DNA from: Paenibacillus sp. E222
GTDB lineage: Bacteria; Bacillota; Bacilli; Paenibacillales; Paenibacillaceae
NCBI RefSeq assembly: GCF_013401555.1
Contig: NZ_CP058552.1
Span: forward strand, 3,720,001 to 3,784,000
DNA length: 64,000 nt
Direction of reading: 5' to 3'
A model generated the notes under the pieces. The model ran no database searches and was not told the DNA's origin. It worked only from the letters and a program-made list of their open reading frames with translations. Position numbers and translations under genes: made by a program. Shown piece after piece: positions 20,999 to 30,253 of the stretch (the first letter of the stretch is position 1; the number at the start of each line of letters is the position of its first letter).

Positions 20999-22000
20999 GT
21001 GTTGATTAATGGAGTATTTGAAGGTGGCGGCGTTAAGGGGATTTCGCTGGCTGGCGCCGTAAAGGGTGCGGAGGATCAAGGTGTTGAGTTCAATCGCGTA
21101 GCGGGCACGTCATCGGGCTCCATCGTAGCTGCTTTGCTGGCCGCGGGCTATTCGGCGGAAGAGATGAAAGTCATTATCGAGAATACGCCGTTTGCTTCGT
21201 TGCTGCGACGTTCTCCCCTATTTGATACCAAGTGGATCGGACCCGCAGCGAGGCTGTTTTTGAAGAAAGGGTTATATTCTGGGGAAGCACTGGAATGCTG
21301 GATTCGGGATATGCTGAAAAAAAAGGGAGTGCGGACGTTTGCTGATTTGCCTCCAGGTAAGTTGCTAATCATTGCATCGGACATTTCCAACGGCACTATT
21401 TTGGTGCTTCCAGATGATATCAAACGATTCGGAATTGATCCTTCGAAACTGGAAGTAGCCAAGGCTGTACGTATGAGTTGCAGTATCCCCTATTTTTTCG
21501 ACCCGGTTGCCATTCGCAGATCCCCGATCCTGTCCAAAGGATTACGCTTTGCGGACCAGTTTGTTTACATCGTCGACGGAGCATTGCTGAGCAATTTTCC
21601 ACTCTGGTTGTTTGATGGAGAGCGTACAGAACGTGGAGGAGATCTCATCCCTGTAGTCGGTTTTAAAATGGTTGGCAAAATCGAAGGAGAGCCAGCTAAA
21701 ATCAGAGGGCCTCTAAGTATGCTTCAGGCATTGGTTGAAACGATGCTTACTGCTCATGACGAGCGATATATCGAACAGGTTAATCGTTTCCGAACTGTGA
21801 AAATTCCTACCCTTGGAATTAAACCTACAGAATTTAACCTTTCCGTACAGGACAGTACTGCTTTATATCAATCTGGGGTCACTGCTGGTACTGAATTTTT
21901 CAGTGGATGGAATACCAAGATATACAGTGAACAGCTGGACAAACAGAAACGAGAGTTAAGAAAGAAACAGGCGGAGACCCCACCGCTGACTCCTGTATAA
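20999..22000 (+). CDS. Patatin-like phospholipase (YqhO-like)
   Basis: 333 residues from GTG 20999, with GGGGG at 20986-20990 as ribosome site; an ATG at 20930 would run through the preceding terminator and is rejected. The patatin Ser-Asp dyad is seen as AGTSSGS (GxSxG) near residue 40 and VDGALLSNFP. The oxyanion loop is FEGGGVKG. The enzyme would hydrolyse acyl esters of phospholipids at the inner face of the membrane; the substrate is unknown. Location after mntR matches B. subtilis yqhO. Confidence 0.88.
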   Translation: MLINGVFEGGGVKGISLAGAVKGAEDQGVEFNRVAGTSSGSIVAALLAAGYSAEEMKVIIENTPFASLLRRSPLFDTKWIGPAARLFLKKGLYSGEALECWIRDMLKKKGVRTFADLPPGKLLIIASDISNGTILVLPDDIKRFGIDPSKLEVAKAVRMSCSIPYFFDPVAIRRSPILSKGLRFADQFVYIVDGALLSNFPLWLFDGERTERGGDLIPVVGFKMVGKIEGEPAKIRGPLSMLQALVETMLTAHDERYIEQVNRFRTVKIPTLGIKPTEFNLSVQDSTALYQSGVTAGTEFFSGWNTKIYSEQLDKQKRELRKKQAETPPLTPV

Positions 22001-22004
22001 AAAT

Positions 22005-22042
22005 GAAAAAGCAATTCTCCGCATGTTTGGAGAATTGCTTTT
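22005..22042. terminator. Bidirectional terminator after patatin gene
   Basis: AAAAAGCAATTCTCC pairs with GGAGAATTGCTTTT; A-run and T-run on opposite sides serve both convergent genes. Confidence 0.85.
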
Positions 22043-22068
22043 CTGTGTATTTCACCGATATTGGTGCT

Positions 22069-22401
22069 TTAGTGATACTTAGGTACGTCCTCATCACTTT
22101 TACCCTTTTGTCCCTGAATCACTTGGAAAGGATAATCCTTGCGTTTTTTGGTAGAACCGCTACTTTTTCGAGTGCTAGACTGCGCATTAACTTTAGCCAT
22201 GGTTTTAGCCGATGGTTTAATCTTCGGTGACGATGCCTTGCGTGCCCAACGGCGGGGCGGATATTTATAGAGCAGGAACACAACTCCGAACACGACGAGG
22301 GGGATGATAATTTGAGATAAACCTCCACTTCCCAGCCTAGCCAAGATTCCAATAGCAGCGAGTGCAATGAACGTCCAAAATAGGATTGCCTGCTTGTTCA
22401 T
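22069..22401 (-). CDS. Small membrane protein (YqhP position)
   Basis: 110 residues from ATG 22401, which lies after the yqhQ stop with AAAGGGTG as ribosome site; GTG 22410 is a less likely start. Two hydrophobic helices fill residues 1-45, followed by a strongly basic, Ser/Lys-rich cytoplasmic tail. I recognise no domain. It is in the place of B. subtilis yqhP and is coupled to yqhQ, so the two probably act together. Confidence 0.65.
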   Translation of the reverse strand: MNKQAILFWTFIALAAIGILARLGSGGLSQIIIPLVVFGVVFLLYKYPPRRWARKASSPKIKPSAKTMAKVNAQSSTRKSSGSTKKRKDYPFQVIQGQKGKSDEDVPKYH

Positions 22402-22406
22402 ATCAT

Positions 22407-23408
22407 TCACCCTTTCACAGGATCAAGTGTTGCAACAGGAACTTCCGACGTGGCGGATACGTTTGCGAGTTTGGCATCCAATTCACGCATACGGTTAAAC
22501 GAAGCAATGGATACTTCTACCTGTTCATTCGTTGGCTCTTTGGTTGTCAGCAATTGCAGCCACAGCCCCGGGTATCCGAGATAACGAAGTACAGGGATGT
22601 CACGTACCGAGTTGGTCAACTTCAACAATTCGAATGAAATACCGAGTACGACTGGCAACAACAGCAGCCGCTGTCCCATACGCTCCCAGAGGTTATCGTA
22701 TGTGAAGAGCGAGTACAAAAATACGCCAATAATGACAGTTAACATAATAAAACTACTTCCGCAGCGGTAGTGCAGACGGCTATACTTCTGCACATTCTCT
22801 GGTGTAAGCTCTTCTCCGGCTTCATGAGCACTAATGACTTTGTGTTCTGCACCATGGTATTGGAACAGCCGTTTAATCATCGGTGTCTGGGAAATCAGCC
22901 ACAGATAGGCAAGCAACAGAATCAGCTTAATTCCGCCTTCCAGTAAATTATGCAAAAACTGATTGTCGAATGCATTTTTGAAAAGAAAATTCTCAATAAC
23001 AACCGGCAACAAGGTAAGCACTATTTTACCAAAGAGGAACGAAAGGATAGCTACTGCGGTGACGCCGATAATCATGCTAAGGCTCCAACCTGAGCCTTCT
23101 TTTTCTTTTTGCTTTGCTTTTTCTTCAGGTTCCAGTTCATCATCAGCGTATGCGTCAGCAGAATAATTGAGGTGTTTGCTTCCTTTGACGCTCGAATCTA
23201 TAATGCTGACAATCCCGCGCAGTAGTGGAATCCGCCGCAATTTCATGACCCAGGACTTGTCTTGCTTGGGAACTTCCAGATACGTAATTTCGCCGTCTTT
23301 TCTTCGCACAGCTGTAACGTTGACATGTTTACCGCCGAACATTACGCCCTCAATGACAGCTTGCCCCCCGTAGCTGACAGGCTTGGATTGTTGAGGCAAA
23401 TTATTCAC
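22407..23408 (-). CDS. yqhQ: DUF1385 membrane protein YqhQ
   Basis: 333 residues with the DUF1385 signatures YGGQAVIEGVMFGG at the N-terminus and FQYHGAEHKVISAHEAGEELT in the middle. Four hydrophobic segments are visible (about 115-140, 165-190, 238-262, 270-290). The reaction is unknown; some DUF1385 proteins are described as putative metal-dependent enzymes. It is divergent from yqhR and sits in the conserved mntR-aroQ block. Confidence 0.88.
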   Translation of the reverse strand: MNNLPQQSKPVSYGGQAVIEGVMFGGKHVNVTAVRRKDGEITYLEVPKQDKSWVMKLRRIPLLRGIVSIIDSSVKGSKHLNYSADAYADDELEPEEKAKQKEKEGSGWSLSMIIGVTAVAILSFLFGKIVLTLLPVVIENFLFKNAFDNQFLHNLLEGGIKLILLLAYLWLISQTPMIKRLFQYHGAEHKVISAHEAGEELTPENVQKYSRLHYRCGSSFIMLTVIIGVFLYSLFTYDNLWERMGQRLLLLPVVLGISFELLKLTNSVRDIPVLRYLGYPGLWLQLLTTKEPTNEQVEVSIASFNRMRELDAKLANVSATSEVPVATLDPVKG

Positions 23409-23614
23409 CTTCCTATTCTGTTCTCGGCCTTCATGGTCGAAGGCAGTTTAATAACCCTATTGTATCGAATTTTGAGAGCAATTTCTAGTTTACGAGTCGA
23501 TCCATTGATGATGTTGTTATCTTTGTCCTTATTTGTACATACTACCCGATAGAGTTAGGACGAAAATGGAGATTTATTCGCAATTTTGCAAACTGAACAT
23601 GAAGGAGAATTTTG

Positions 23615-24193
23615 ATGACTGAATACACGGGTGAACGCACATCCCATAAGGAAAATCGACGTGCTGACAAAGGGGAGGAAAAGGACCGCGGGAAACGTCC
23701 TACCCAGCGACAAGGCCAGTCACATTATTTCACCAAACCGTTCCCATTTGCAGTGGAGCTAGGTTTCTTCGCAGGTTTTATCTGGGGAGGTTTGCATTGG
23801 CTGTCTTATCTGCTTCATTTTACGATTGTGCCACTGGGATTTCTGGCTGAACCGTTTTTCAAGCACAATTTTATCTATACTGCAGCTGGGCATTTGACCG
23901 GCTGGCTATTTTTTATTGTCTTTTCGGTCCTCACCTCCCTGATTTACACGTTCACTTTGAAAAAATGGAAAGGACCGATTCCAGGCATGGGATACGGGAT
24001 TTTATGGTGGCTCATTATCTTTGTTCTGGTAGGTCCCAAACTGGATATGGTGAAGCCTTTAAACCGCTTAACCTGGGATTCGATTATTACCGAATTTTGC
24101 TTCTTTTTGTTGTGGGGACTGTTTATTGGCTACACCGTAGCCATGGAGTTTACGGATGAACGGAAACGTGAGCCAGAGAAAGCGGGAGCATAG
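23615..24193 (+). CDS. yqhR: YqhR family membrane protein
   Basis: 192 residues. A highly charged N-terminal tail (about 1-40) precedes four membrane segments, with the conserved GFFAGFIWGGLHWLSYLLHF and a last helix FFLLWGLFIGYTVAMEF. ATG 23615 has AAGGAG upstream. Function unknown; the family is conserved next to yqhQ and aroQ in Bacillales. Confidence 0.85.
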   Translation: MTEYTGERTSHKENRRADKGEEKDRGKRPTQRQGQSHYFTKPFPFAVELGFFAGFIWGGLHWLSYLLHFTIVPLGFLAEPFFKHNFIYTAAGHLTGWLFFIVFSVLTSLIYTFTLKKWKGPIPGMGYGILWWLIIFVLVGPKLDMVKPLNRLTWDSIITEFCFFLLWGLFIGYTVAMEFTDERKREPEKAGA

Positions 24194-24270
24194 CCGCAAA
24201 AAAGCTTCTCAATCCGGCAATGGCTGTGTTAAAATAGCAGATGGTTATTTGCAGAAAGGGTGGAGCAGCT

Positions 24271-24714
24271 ATGAAACGGATTGTTGTAATCAATGGCCCG
24301 AACCTGAACATGCTCGGTGTACGTGAACCCGGCATCTATGGAACGCTTAGTCTGAAGGATATTGAAGACAAAATTCGCAGACAGGCGGAGGAGCTTGGTG
24401 TCTCCATCGCTTTTTATCAATCCAATCACGAAGGGGACATCATTGATCGCATTCATGCAGCGATGGGCGATGCAGACGGAATCATGCTGAATGCCGGAGC
24501 ACTGACCCATTACAGCTATGCTGTGCGTGATGCCATCAATGCCGTAAAAGTTCCTACAGTAGAAGTACATCTATCCAACATTCATGCACGCGAAGCATTC
24601 AGACATCATTCAGTAATTGCTGCAGAAACAATCGGGCAAATTGCCGGATTTGGCGAAGTAAGCTATGAACTGGGGCTGCTGGCTCTCGTGCGTCATCTGG
24701 ACAAACAAACCTGA
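24271..24714 (+). CDS. aroQ: Type II 3-dehydroquinate dehydratase
   Basis: 147 residues from ATG 24271 (ribosome site AAGGGTGGAG); an upstream ATG at 24241 lacks one. Motifs are [17 protein letters not shown] with the catalytic Tyr, [24 protein letters not shown] and the catalytic His in RHHSVIA. It dehydrates 3-dehydroquinate to 3-dehydroshikimate in the shikimate pathway as a cytoplasmic dodecamer. It is followed 39 bases later by papA. Confidence 0.96.
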   Translation: MKRIVVINGPNLNMLGVREPGIYGTLSLKDIEDKIRRQAEELGVSIAFYQSNHEGDIIDRIHAAMGDADGIMLNAGALTHYSYAVRDAINAVKVPTVEVHLSNIHAREAFRHHSVIAAETIGQIAGFGEVSYELGLLALVRHLDKQT

Positions 24715-24753
24715 GCCGGGGACCCGGGAATGTGAGAGAAAGAAGGGTAACCG

Positions 24754-25827
24754 ATGGAAAACAAACGAGTAAATAAGTTGCGTGAGGCCATGCATAAACA
24801 TGAACTCACAGCTATGCTGATTACAAATCCGATTAACCGTCGTTATATGACGGGTTTTACAGGTTCAGCAGGATATGTGCTGATTACGGAACAGGAAGCT
24901 TATCTGCTTACCGATTTCCGTTACATGACACAGGCGCCGCAACAAGCCAAAGGATTTACCGTTGTGGAACATGGACCAAAACCGTTGGAATCCGTACGCG
25001 AATTGCTTGCATCGGCAAACATCAAACAGGTCGGCTTTGAGCAGGATCATGTCACCTATGGTACGCATACTGCTTATGCTGAAGCGCTTCAGTCCATTGA
25101 ATTGAAAGCTGTATCCGGTATAGTGGAGCAACTTCGCATGTTCAAGGACGAAGATGAGATCGCTGTAATGCAAAGAGCTGCGGATCTGGCAGATGCAACA
25201 TTCAGTCACGTTTTGCAATTCGCAAAAGCGGGTATGACTGAACGTGAAGTGGATTTGGAGATGGAGTTTTTCATGCGCAAACATGGAGCAACTTCCTCTT
25301 CGTTCGACACCATTGTGGCATCGGGTGAACGTTCTGCTATGCCTCACGGTGTAGCAAGTGGCAAAGTCATCGGACAAAATGAGTTAATTACATTTGACTT
25401 TGGTGCTCTTTTGGATGGATACTGTTCAGATCTGACACGTACCATCGCAACAGGCACACCTGTACCTGAACTGCGTAAAATTTACGATATCGTACTGGAA
25501 GCCCAGTTACATACGCTGGCGAACCTGAAACCGGGCATGACCGGACGGGAAGCAGATGCATTGGCACGTGATATCATTGCAGGACACGGATATGGAGAGC
25601 AATTTGGACACAGCACAGGCCACGGTCTGGGTATGGAAGTCCATGAGGCTCCTCGTTTGTCCAAGCTTAGCGACGATGTATTGAAACCGGGCATGGTGGT
25701 AACCGTTGAACCGGGTATCTACATTGACGGCCTTGGCGGCGTGCGTATCGAGGATGACGTGGTGATTACCGAGACAGGTATTCACATTTTGACGAATTCG
25801 GACAAGAAGTTCACCGTAATCGGCTAA
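24754..25827 (+). CDS. papA: Xaa-Pro aminopeptidase, M24 family (YqhT/PapA)
   Basis: 357 residues. The N-terminal creatinase-like domain spans about 1-130. The C-terminal pita-bread domain carries the five metal ligands in FDFGALLDGYCSDLTRT (two Asp), GHSTGHGLGMEVHE (His), VTVEPGIY (Glu) and RIEDDVV (Glu). It removes N-terminal residues preceding proline. In Bacillus this gene always neighbours efp, whose product relieves stalling on proline runs; that pairing is kept here, with an inverted-repeat element between them. Confidence 0.94.
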   Translation: MENKRVNKLREAMHKHELTAMLITNPINRRYMTGFTGSAGYVLITEQEAYLLTDFRYMTQAPQQAKGFTVVEHGPKPLESVRELLASANIKQVGFEQDHVTYGTHTAYAEALQSIELKAVSGIVEQLRMFKDEDEIAVMQRAADLADATFSHVLQFAKAGMTEREVDLEMEFFMRKHGATSSSFDTIVASGERSAMPHGVASGKVIGQNELITFDFGALLDGYCSDLTRTIATGTPVPELRKIYDIVLEAQLHTLANLKPGMTGREADALARDIIAGHGYGEQFGHSTGHGLGMEVHEAPRLSKLSDDVLKPGMVVTVEPGIYIDGLGGVRIEDDVVITETGIHILTNSDKKFTVIG

Positions 25828-25839
25828 ATTACAGCCAAC

Positions 25840-26109
25840 GGTGATATAAGACGATTTTTAATTTATAGGTACAGGTTATTGCTGATTGTTATGGACCATT
25901 GCAAAAGTAGTGAAGGGAGCGGAATCGATTCTGAAGAAGCGAAGCGCTCGCCTTTGTCTCCTCATTTTAAACCCTATTAAAGTCTAATCGGGAAAATAAG
26001 GAGACAACAGCGATCGGAAGAACGATCCGAACCCGTAACGGTCACGTTGCACATGATCATCAATTCAGAATGAACCCACCTTTAAATTAACGCATCGTCT
26101 TATATCACC
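25840..26109. repeat. 270-bp terminal-inverted-repeat element between papA and efp
   Basis: GGTGATATAAGACGAT (25840-25855) is exactly repeated inverted at 26094-26109. The arms extend inward with TTAATTTATAGGT (25858-25870) against the complement of ACCTTTAAATTAA (26078-26090). Inside, TTGTCTCC (25954-25961) pairs with GGAGACAA (26000-26007), and the loop is a further nested stem CCCtATTA/TAATcGGG. No ORF is present. It looks like a MITE-like or structured repeat rather than a promoter. No second copy was noticed in this window. Confidence 0.7.
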
Positions 26110-26140
26110 TACTTTTCAACCATATCAGGAGGGATTTTTT

Positions 26141-26698
26141 GTGATTTCAGTAAACGATTTTAAAACAGGCTTGACCGTACAAGTAGACAACGACATCTAT
26201 ACCGTACTTGATTTCCAACATGTTAAACCAGGTAAAGGCGCTGCCTTCGTACGTTCCAAACTGAAAAACCTGCGCAACGGTAACACCGTTGAGAAAACAT
26301 TCCGTGCAGGTGAAACCATTGGACGTGCCATCATCGAAAACCGTGGCGTATCCTACCTGTATGCTAGTGGTACAGAGCACACGTTCATGGACAACGAAAC
26401 TTATGATCAGTTCACACTGACAAGCGACCAATTGGAATGGGAATTGAACTTCCTCAAAGAAAACATGAACGTAAAAATCGTTAGCTACCAAGGTGAAATC
26501 CTCGGAATCGACTTGCCTACAAGCGTAGAGTTGAAAGTTATCGAAACAGAGCCAAGCGTAAAAGGTAACACGGCACAAGGCGCTACTAAAAACGCAAAAG
26601 TGGAAACTGGCTTGAACGTACAAGTGCCATTGTTCATTAACGAAGGCGATGTTCTGCTGATCGATACTCGTGAAGGTAAATACTCTTCCCGCGCGTAA
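26141..26698 (+). CDS. efp: Elongation factor P
   Basis: 185 residues from GTG 26141 with AGGAGGG upstream. KOW-like domain I includes [15 protein letters not shown], where the lysine at the loop tip (GKG) is the site of modification in Firmicutes. OB domains II and III follow, ending in [16 protein letters not shown]. It enters the ribosomal E site and relieves stalling at polyproline. Codon use is strongly biased (GTA, AAA, CGT), as for highly expressed genes. Confidence 0.97.
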   Translation: MISVNDFKTGLTVQVDNDIYTVLDFQHVKPGKGAAFVRSKLKNLRNGNTVEKTFRAGETIGRAIIENRGVSYLYASGTEHTFMDNETYDQFTLTSDQLEWELNFLKENMNVKIVSYQGEILGIDLPTSVELKVIETEPSVKGNTAQGATKNAKVETGLNVQVPLFINEGDVLLIDTREGKYSSRA

Positions 26699-26734
26699 CG
26701 TTCGCATAATGTAAGCTTAATAAAGCGTTAATTC

Positions 26735-26769
26735 AACCCTTTGCCGTTTCTCTGGCAAAGGGTTTTTTC
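26735..26769 (+). terminator. Terminator after efp
   Basis: AACCCTTTGCC pairs with GGCAAAGGGTT, then TTTTT. Confidence 0.9.
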
Positions 26770-26889
26770 GAAAAAAGATTAGCCTATCAGACGCTTTCGT
26801 AATATACTGGGTTAAAGTCATTTTTCGGAGAGAATAATGACGGTGGACATCAATTATGCATACTGCACAAGGTAGGGAGTGGATTTGCG

Positions 26890-28143
26890 TTGTCATTGTA
26901 CGTCATGAAATTTGGGGGCAGCTCGGTCGGAGATACAGAGCGCATGAAGCGTGTAGCCGGACGTGTTGTAGAAAAAGCGGATGAAGGACATCAGTGTGTA
27001 GTCGTGGTTTCGGCCATGGGGGATACCACGGATGATCTGATTGATCAGGCGAAACAGCTGAACAGTGAACTGCCTGCACGTGAGATGGATATGCTTTTGA
27101 CTACGGGAGAACAGATCTCGATTTCATTGTTATCCATGGCGATTCAGGCACTAGGACGCAAAGCCATTTCATTTACAGGCTGGCAAGCGGGATTCCGGAC
27201 AGAGCCGGTACACGGCAAAGCACGGATTAACGATATTCATCCGGAACGGGTGAATGAGGCGCTGGCTGAGGGCAACATTGTAATCGTTGCAGGTTTCCAG
27301 GGAATGACGGAAGACGGCGAGATTACGACACTTGGCCGCGGGGGATCGGATACAACAGCAGTAGCCTTGGCAGCAGCTATTAAGGCGGATGCTTGTGAGA
27401 TTTACACGGATGTAGATGGTATCTATTCCACCGATCCGCGGATCGTGAAGGTTGCACGCAAGCTTAAGGAAATTTCGTACGACGAGATGCTGGAACTGGC
27501 CAACCTGGGAGCAGCGGTATTGCATCCGCGTGCTGTTGAATACGCGAAGCATTCCGGTGTGCCTTTGATTGTAAGATCCAGCTTTAACCATAATGAAGGA
27601 ACGGTTGTGAAGGAGGAAGCAACAATGGAACAAGGCGTGGTAGTTAGTGGAATTGCCTATGACAAAAATGTGGCTCGCATCAGTATTCTGGGTGTACCAG
27701 ACGTACCGGGGGTTCTCGCTGAAGTGTTTGGTGCCCTTGCATCAGAACAGCTGGATGTCGACATTATCGTTCAGAGTGGTGTGATGGACGGTAAAGCAGA
27801 CTTCTCGTTCTCTGTTGCGCTGTCTGACCGGGAGAACGCACTGCGTGTCATTGAAGCCCTCCATAGCCGCCTGCCTTACCGTGAAGTTACTTCTGAAGAA
27901 GACCTGGTGAAAGTCTCCATCGTTGGCGCAGGCATGGTTAGCCATCCGGGTGTTGCTGCGAAGATGTTCAAAGTCATCTCGGGCGAAGGCGTGAGCATCA
28001 AGATGGTCAGCACTTCCGAGATCAAGGTATCCTGTGTTATTGACGGAGAGAAGCTTCATGACGTAATTAAGGCGCTGCATACAGCATATGATCTGGATAC
28101 GGCTGAGCAGGCAGTCATTGGCGGACCGCAAGTTCGCAGATAA
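26890..28143 (+). CDS. lysC: Aspartate kinase (LysC type)
   Basis: 417 residues from TTG 26890 with GGGAGTGG at 26875-26882. The kinase domain (about 1-245) begins VMKFGGSSV and has TLGRGGSDTTAV and EIYTDVDGIYSTDPRIV. Two ACT domains (about 265-340 and 345-410) give feedback control. It phosphorylates aspartate, the first step to lysine, threonine, methionine and dipicolinate. I looked for an L-box lysine riboswitch in the 190-base upstream region and found none. A strong internal start for a beta subunit is described separately. Confidence 0.94.
   Translation: MSLYVMKFGGSSVGDTERMKRVAGRVVEKADEGHQCVVVVSAMGDTTDDLIDQAKQLNSELPAREMDMLLTTGEQISISLLSMAIQALGRKAISFTGWQAGFRTEPVHGKARINDIHPERVNEALAEGNIVIVAGFQGMTEDGEITTLGRGGSDTTAVALAAAIKADACEIYTDVDGIYSTDPRIVKVARKLKEISYDEMLELANLGAAVLHPRAVEYAKHSGVPLIVRSSFNHNEGTVVKEEATMEQGVVVSGIAYDKNVARISILGVPDVPGVLAEVFGALASEQLDVDIIVQSGVMDGKADFSFSVALSDRENALRVIEALHSRLPYREVTSEEDLVKVSIVGAGMVSHPGVAAKMFKVISGEGVSIKMVSTSEIKVSCVIDGEKLHDVIKALHTAYDLDTAEQAVIGGPQVRR
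27625..28143 (+). CDS. Aspartate kinase beta subunit from internal start
   Basis: ATG 27625, in frame with lysC, is preceded by AAGGAGG at 27610-27616, an ideal Shine-Dalgarno sequence with eight-base spacing. It would give a 172-residue protein of the two ACT domains alone (MEQGVVVSGIAYD...). B. subtilis aspartokinase II is known to be made of alpha and beta subunits, the latter from an internal start in the same frame. The signal seen here is as good as that of an independent gene; production is inferred. Confidence 0.75.
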   Translation: MEQGVVVSGIAYDKNVARISILGVPDVPGVLAEVFGALASEQLDVDIIVQSGVMDGKADFSFSVALSDRENALRVIEALHSRLPYREVTSEEDLVKVSIVGAGMVSHPGVAAKMFKVISGEGVSIKMVSTSEIKVSCVIDGEKLHDVIKALHTAYDLDTAEQAVIGGPQVRR

Positions 28144-28168
28144 AAACAATACAGTTGTAAAGACACAC

Positions 28169-28216
28169 TAAAGGTGTACTGTGTATTCCCATTCGGGATC
28201 GCAGTACACCTTTTTA
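28169..28216. terminator. Bidirectional terminator between lysC and the ComB-like gene
   Basis: AAAGGTGTACTG pairs with CAGTACACCTTTTT; suitable for both convergent genes. Confidence 0.85.
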
Positions 28217-28222
28217 GGTTGT

Positions 28223-28972
28223 TCACAGCAATTTAAACAGCCGTTCCTTACGTGTTCCTCTGAATGGTTGCATCCGGTTCCCTTCACCCATCTCTGGAAC
28301 ACAGTCCAGCAAGTTCAATTGGGTGCAATACGTTATGTCATGTATCCTCCCTAGCCTTTCCAGCCTTCGACCACCAGCGGATACTCTAACAAGATCGGGT
28401 AATTTATCCTCGGCATGAGAGGCAGCCTGATGGAGCGCCAGGCCCAAATCGTTCAGCCTAATGGGGAAAGTGGATTGTCGGTACAACTCCTCGATAATGC
28501 TGCCTGCACATAAACCATCTTCCAGCGCGAACTCATCCTGATCCCCTGCGCATAACAATAAAATATCCCGGCGCAGCTCGCACAGAACATCCGCGACAGC
28601 CTTCACATTGAGAAATGAGCCTGCGAACACATGTCTAGCCTTGGATGCCTTGATCAGGGCACGTGTACCATCTGTCGTAGTCAGAATAATGGTTTTACCC
28701 GCAATATTCGGAGTCATATATTCATAGGGGGAATTGCCCACCTCGAATCCTGTAATTTTTTTATTAAAACGCTCCCCACCACGAATGGCATCCTGCACGT
28801 TCAATTGTTTCGCTTGAGGAACAGTTTCTACAGCAATGACGTCCGCTGCATCGTATGCCAGTGCCGTAACGATGGTACTGGTCGTTCGCAACACATCGAT
28901 GACAACCACACATCGTCCTGCAATATCCATTCTTCGAACTTCATTCACATTACCTACCACATCGACTCGCAC
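28223..28972 (-). CDS. comB: 2-phosphosulfolactate phosphatase family protein
   Basis: 249 residues from GTG 28972, nine bases after AAAGGAG; a longer frame reaches 29050 without a ribosome site. ComB-family motifs are VVIDVLRTTSTI, GGERFNKKITGFEVGNSPYEY and ILTTTDGTRAL. The family hydrolyses 2-phosphosulfolactate to sulfolactate; in Bacillus the related yitC belongs to a spore sulfolactate pathway. No other sulfolactate gene is nearby, so the substrate here is by family only. Confidence 0.85.
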   Translation of the reverse strand: MRVDVVGNVNEVRRMDIAGRCVVVIDVLRTTSTIVTALAYDAADVIAVETVPQAKQLNVQDAIRGGERFNKKITGFEVGNSPYEYMTPNIAGKTIILTTTDGTRALIKASKARHVFAGSFLNVKAVADVLCELRRDILLLCAGDQDEFALEDGLCAGSIIEELYRQSTFPIRLNDLGLALHQAASHAEDKLPDLVRVSAGGRRLERLGRIHDITYCTQLNLLDCVPEMGEGNRMQPFRGTRKERLFKLL

Positions 28973-29157
28973 TCCCCACAACTCCTTTCTGTATTTGGGG
29001 ATAGGTGGTTCTGTCCTTTTTATCCCGGAATGAATATCACCTGTCTGCAAGCACTATATGCACTTGGATCTAGACGGGTGCCTAGAACAAGAACAGTAGT
29101 CTGATCTATGATTTTTAAACTCTCCTCCCTATTTTGAAGAAAATGATAGAGTTCAGC

Positions 29158-29186
29158 GTCATAAATTCAATGTACACACATAAACT
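29158..29186 (+). promoter_or_regulatory. SigE-like promoter of the spoIIIA operon
   Basis: GTCATAAA (29158-29165) and CATAAACT (29179-29186) with a 13-base spacer resemble the mother-cell SigE consensus. It lies 63 bases before spoIIIAA, the expected place and sigma factor for this operon. Confidence 0.55.
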
Positions 29187-29248
29187 TGAGATATGAACAA
29201 GCACCAGGAACGCAATAAAACCGAATTCAAGGTTGGAGGGGCCTATTC

Positions 29249-30253
29249 ATGATGGTGAACTGGAAGGATCTCTTTCCGGAACCGATTCGAACCATTCTGG
29301 GAAGAATGCCGCCCGCTTTATTAGATAAAGTGGAGGAAGTACGTATCCGTGAAGGAAGACCACTGGAAATCAATGCAGGAGACACCTATCACTTCCTCAC
29401 ACCCCAGGGCAGTCCGACTTCGAAGCCTGATGAAGCCTATATTCCTTTAAAAGAGGTAACACACAGGCTGCTGGATCTGATCAGCAATCATTCGCTTTAT
29501 ACATTGGAAGAGGAGCTGCGTAAAGGCTTCATCACTATTCCTGGCGGGCATCGGATTGGACTGGCTGGCCGAACAGTGCTAAGTGGAGGCCGCGTCGAAT
29601 ACCTGCGCGACATCAATGGATTCAATGTCAGGGTGGCCCGAGAAATTCACGGAGTCGCTGATCGGATTTTGCCATATCTGCTGGACATGAAAAGTGGACA
29701 GGTCATGCACACCTTAATTCTTTCACCTCCGCAGCAAGGCAAGACCACATTACTGCGGGATCTGGCAAGACAGATTAGCAGTGGAACCAAACTTACGGGT
29801 GTCAATGAACTTGTTCAGGGCATGCGTCCACGTCTAAAGGTTGGCATCGTTGATGAGCGGTCCGAAATTGCTGGAAGCTACAAGGGCGTACCTGGATTTG
29901 ATGTGGGACCTCGTACCGATGTCATGGACGGTTGTCCAAAGGCTGAGGGCATGATGATGATGCTTCGCTCCATGTCTCCCGATGTTCTGATCGTGGACGA
30001 GATAGGCCGACCGGAAGATGCGGAGGCGGTCATGGAAGCACTACATGCAGGCGTATCGGTCATCGCCACTGCGCATGGTCGTGATCTGGCCGAGCTTTCT
30101 TCCAGACCTGCACTGAGAACCCTGATCGTCGAGCAGATGTTCCAGCGTTATGTACAGCTGCAACGGACGAGCCGGGGCATGACCTTTCGAATGGCCGATG
30201 GCAAAATGCGCGGTCTCCAGCAGGCAGAAGTGGGAGGTGAGGCCTTTGGTTAA
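29249..30253 (+). CDS. spoIIIAA: Stage III sporulation protein AA, secretion-type ATPase
   Basis: 334 residues. A VirB11/PilT-like cytoplasmic ATPase: P-loop PPQQGKTTLL near residue 155, Walker B VLIVDEIG and a conserved KVGIVDERSEIAGSY. It would power the SpoIIIA-SpoIIQ channel between mother cell and forespore. The start follows GGAGGGG at 29235-29241. Its stop lies inside the start of spoIIIAB. Confidence 0.96.
   Translation: MMVNWKDLFPEPIRTILGRMPPALLDKVEEVRIREGRPLEINAGDTYHFLTPQGSPTSKPDEAYIPLKEVTHRLLDLISNHSLYTLEEELRKGFITIPGGHRIGLAGRTVLSGGRVEYLRDINGFNVRVAREIHGVADRILPYLLDMKSGQVMHTLILSPPQQGKTTLLRDLARQISSGTKLTGVNELVQGMRPRLKVGIVDERSEIAGSYKGVPGFDVGPRTDVMDGCPKAEGMMMMLRSMSPDVLIVDEIGRPEDAEAVMEALHAGVSVIATAHGRDLAELSSRPALRTLIVEQMFQRYVQLQRTSRGMTFRMADGKMRGLQQAEVGGEAFG

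Noticed and set aside
26700..26889. Lysine riboswitch before lysC
   Set aside because: The 190-base gap holds the efp terminator and lacks the conserved L-box core; nothing supports it.
28631..29104. 157-residue plus-strand frame over the ComB-like gene
   Set aside because: Antisense to a gene with clear family motifs; no ribosome site and no protein-like composition.
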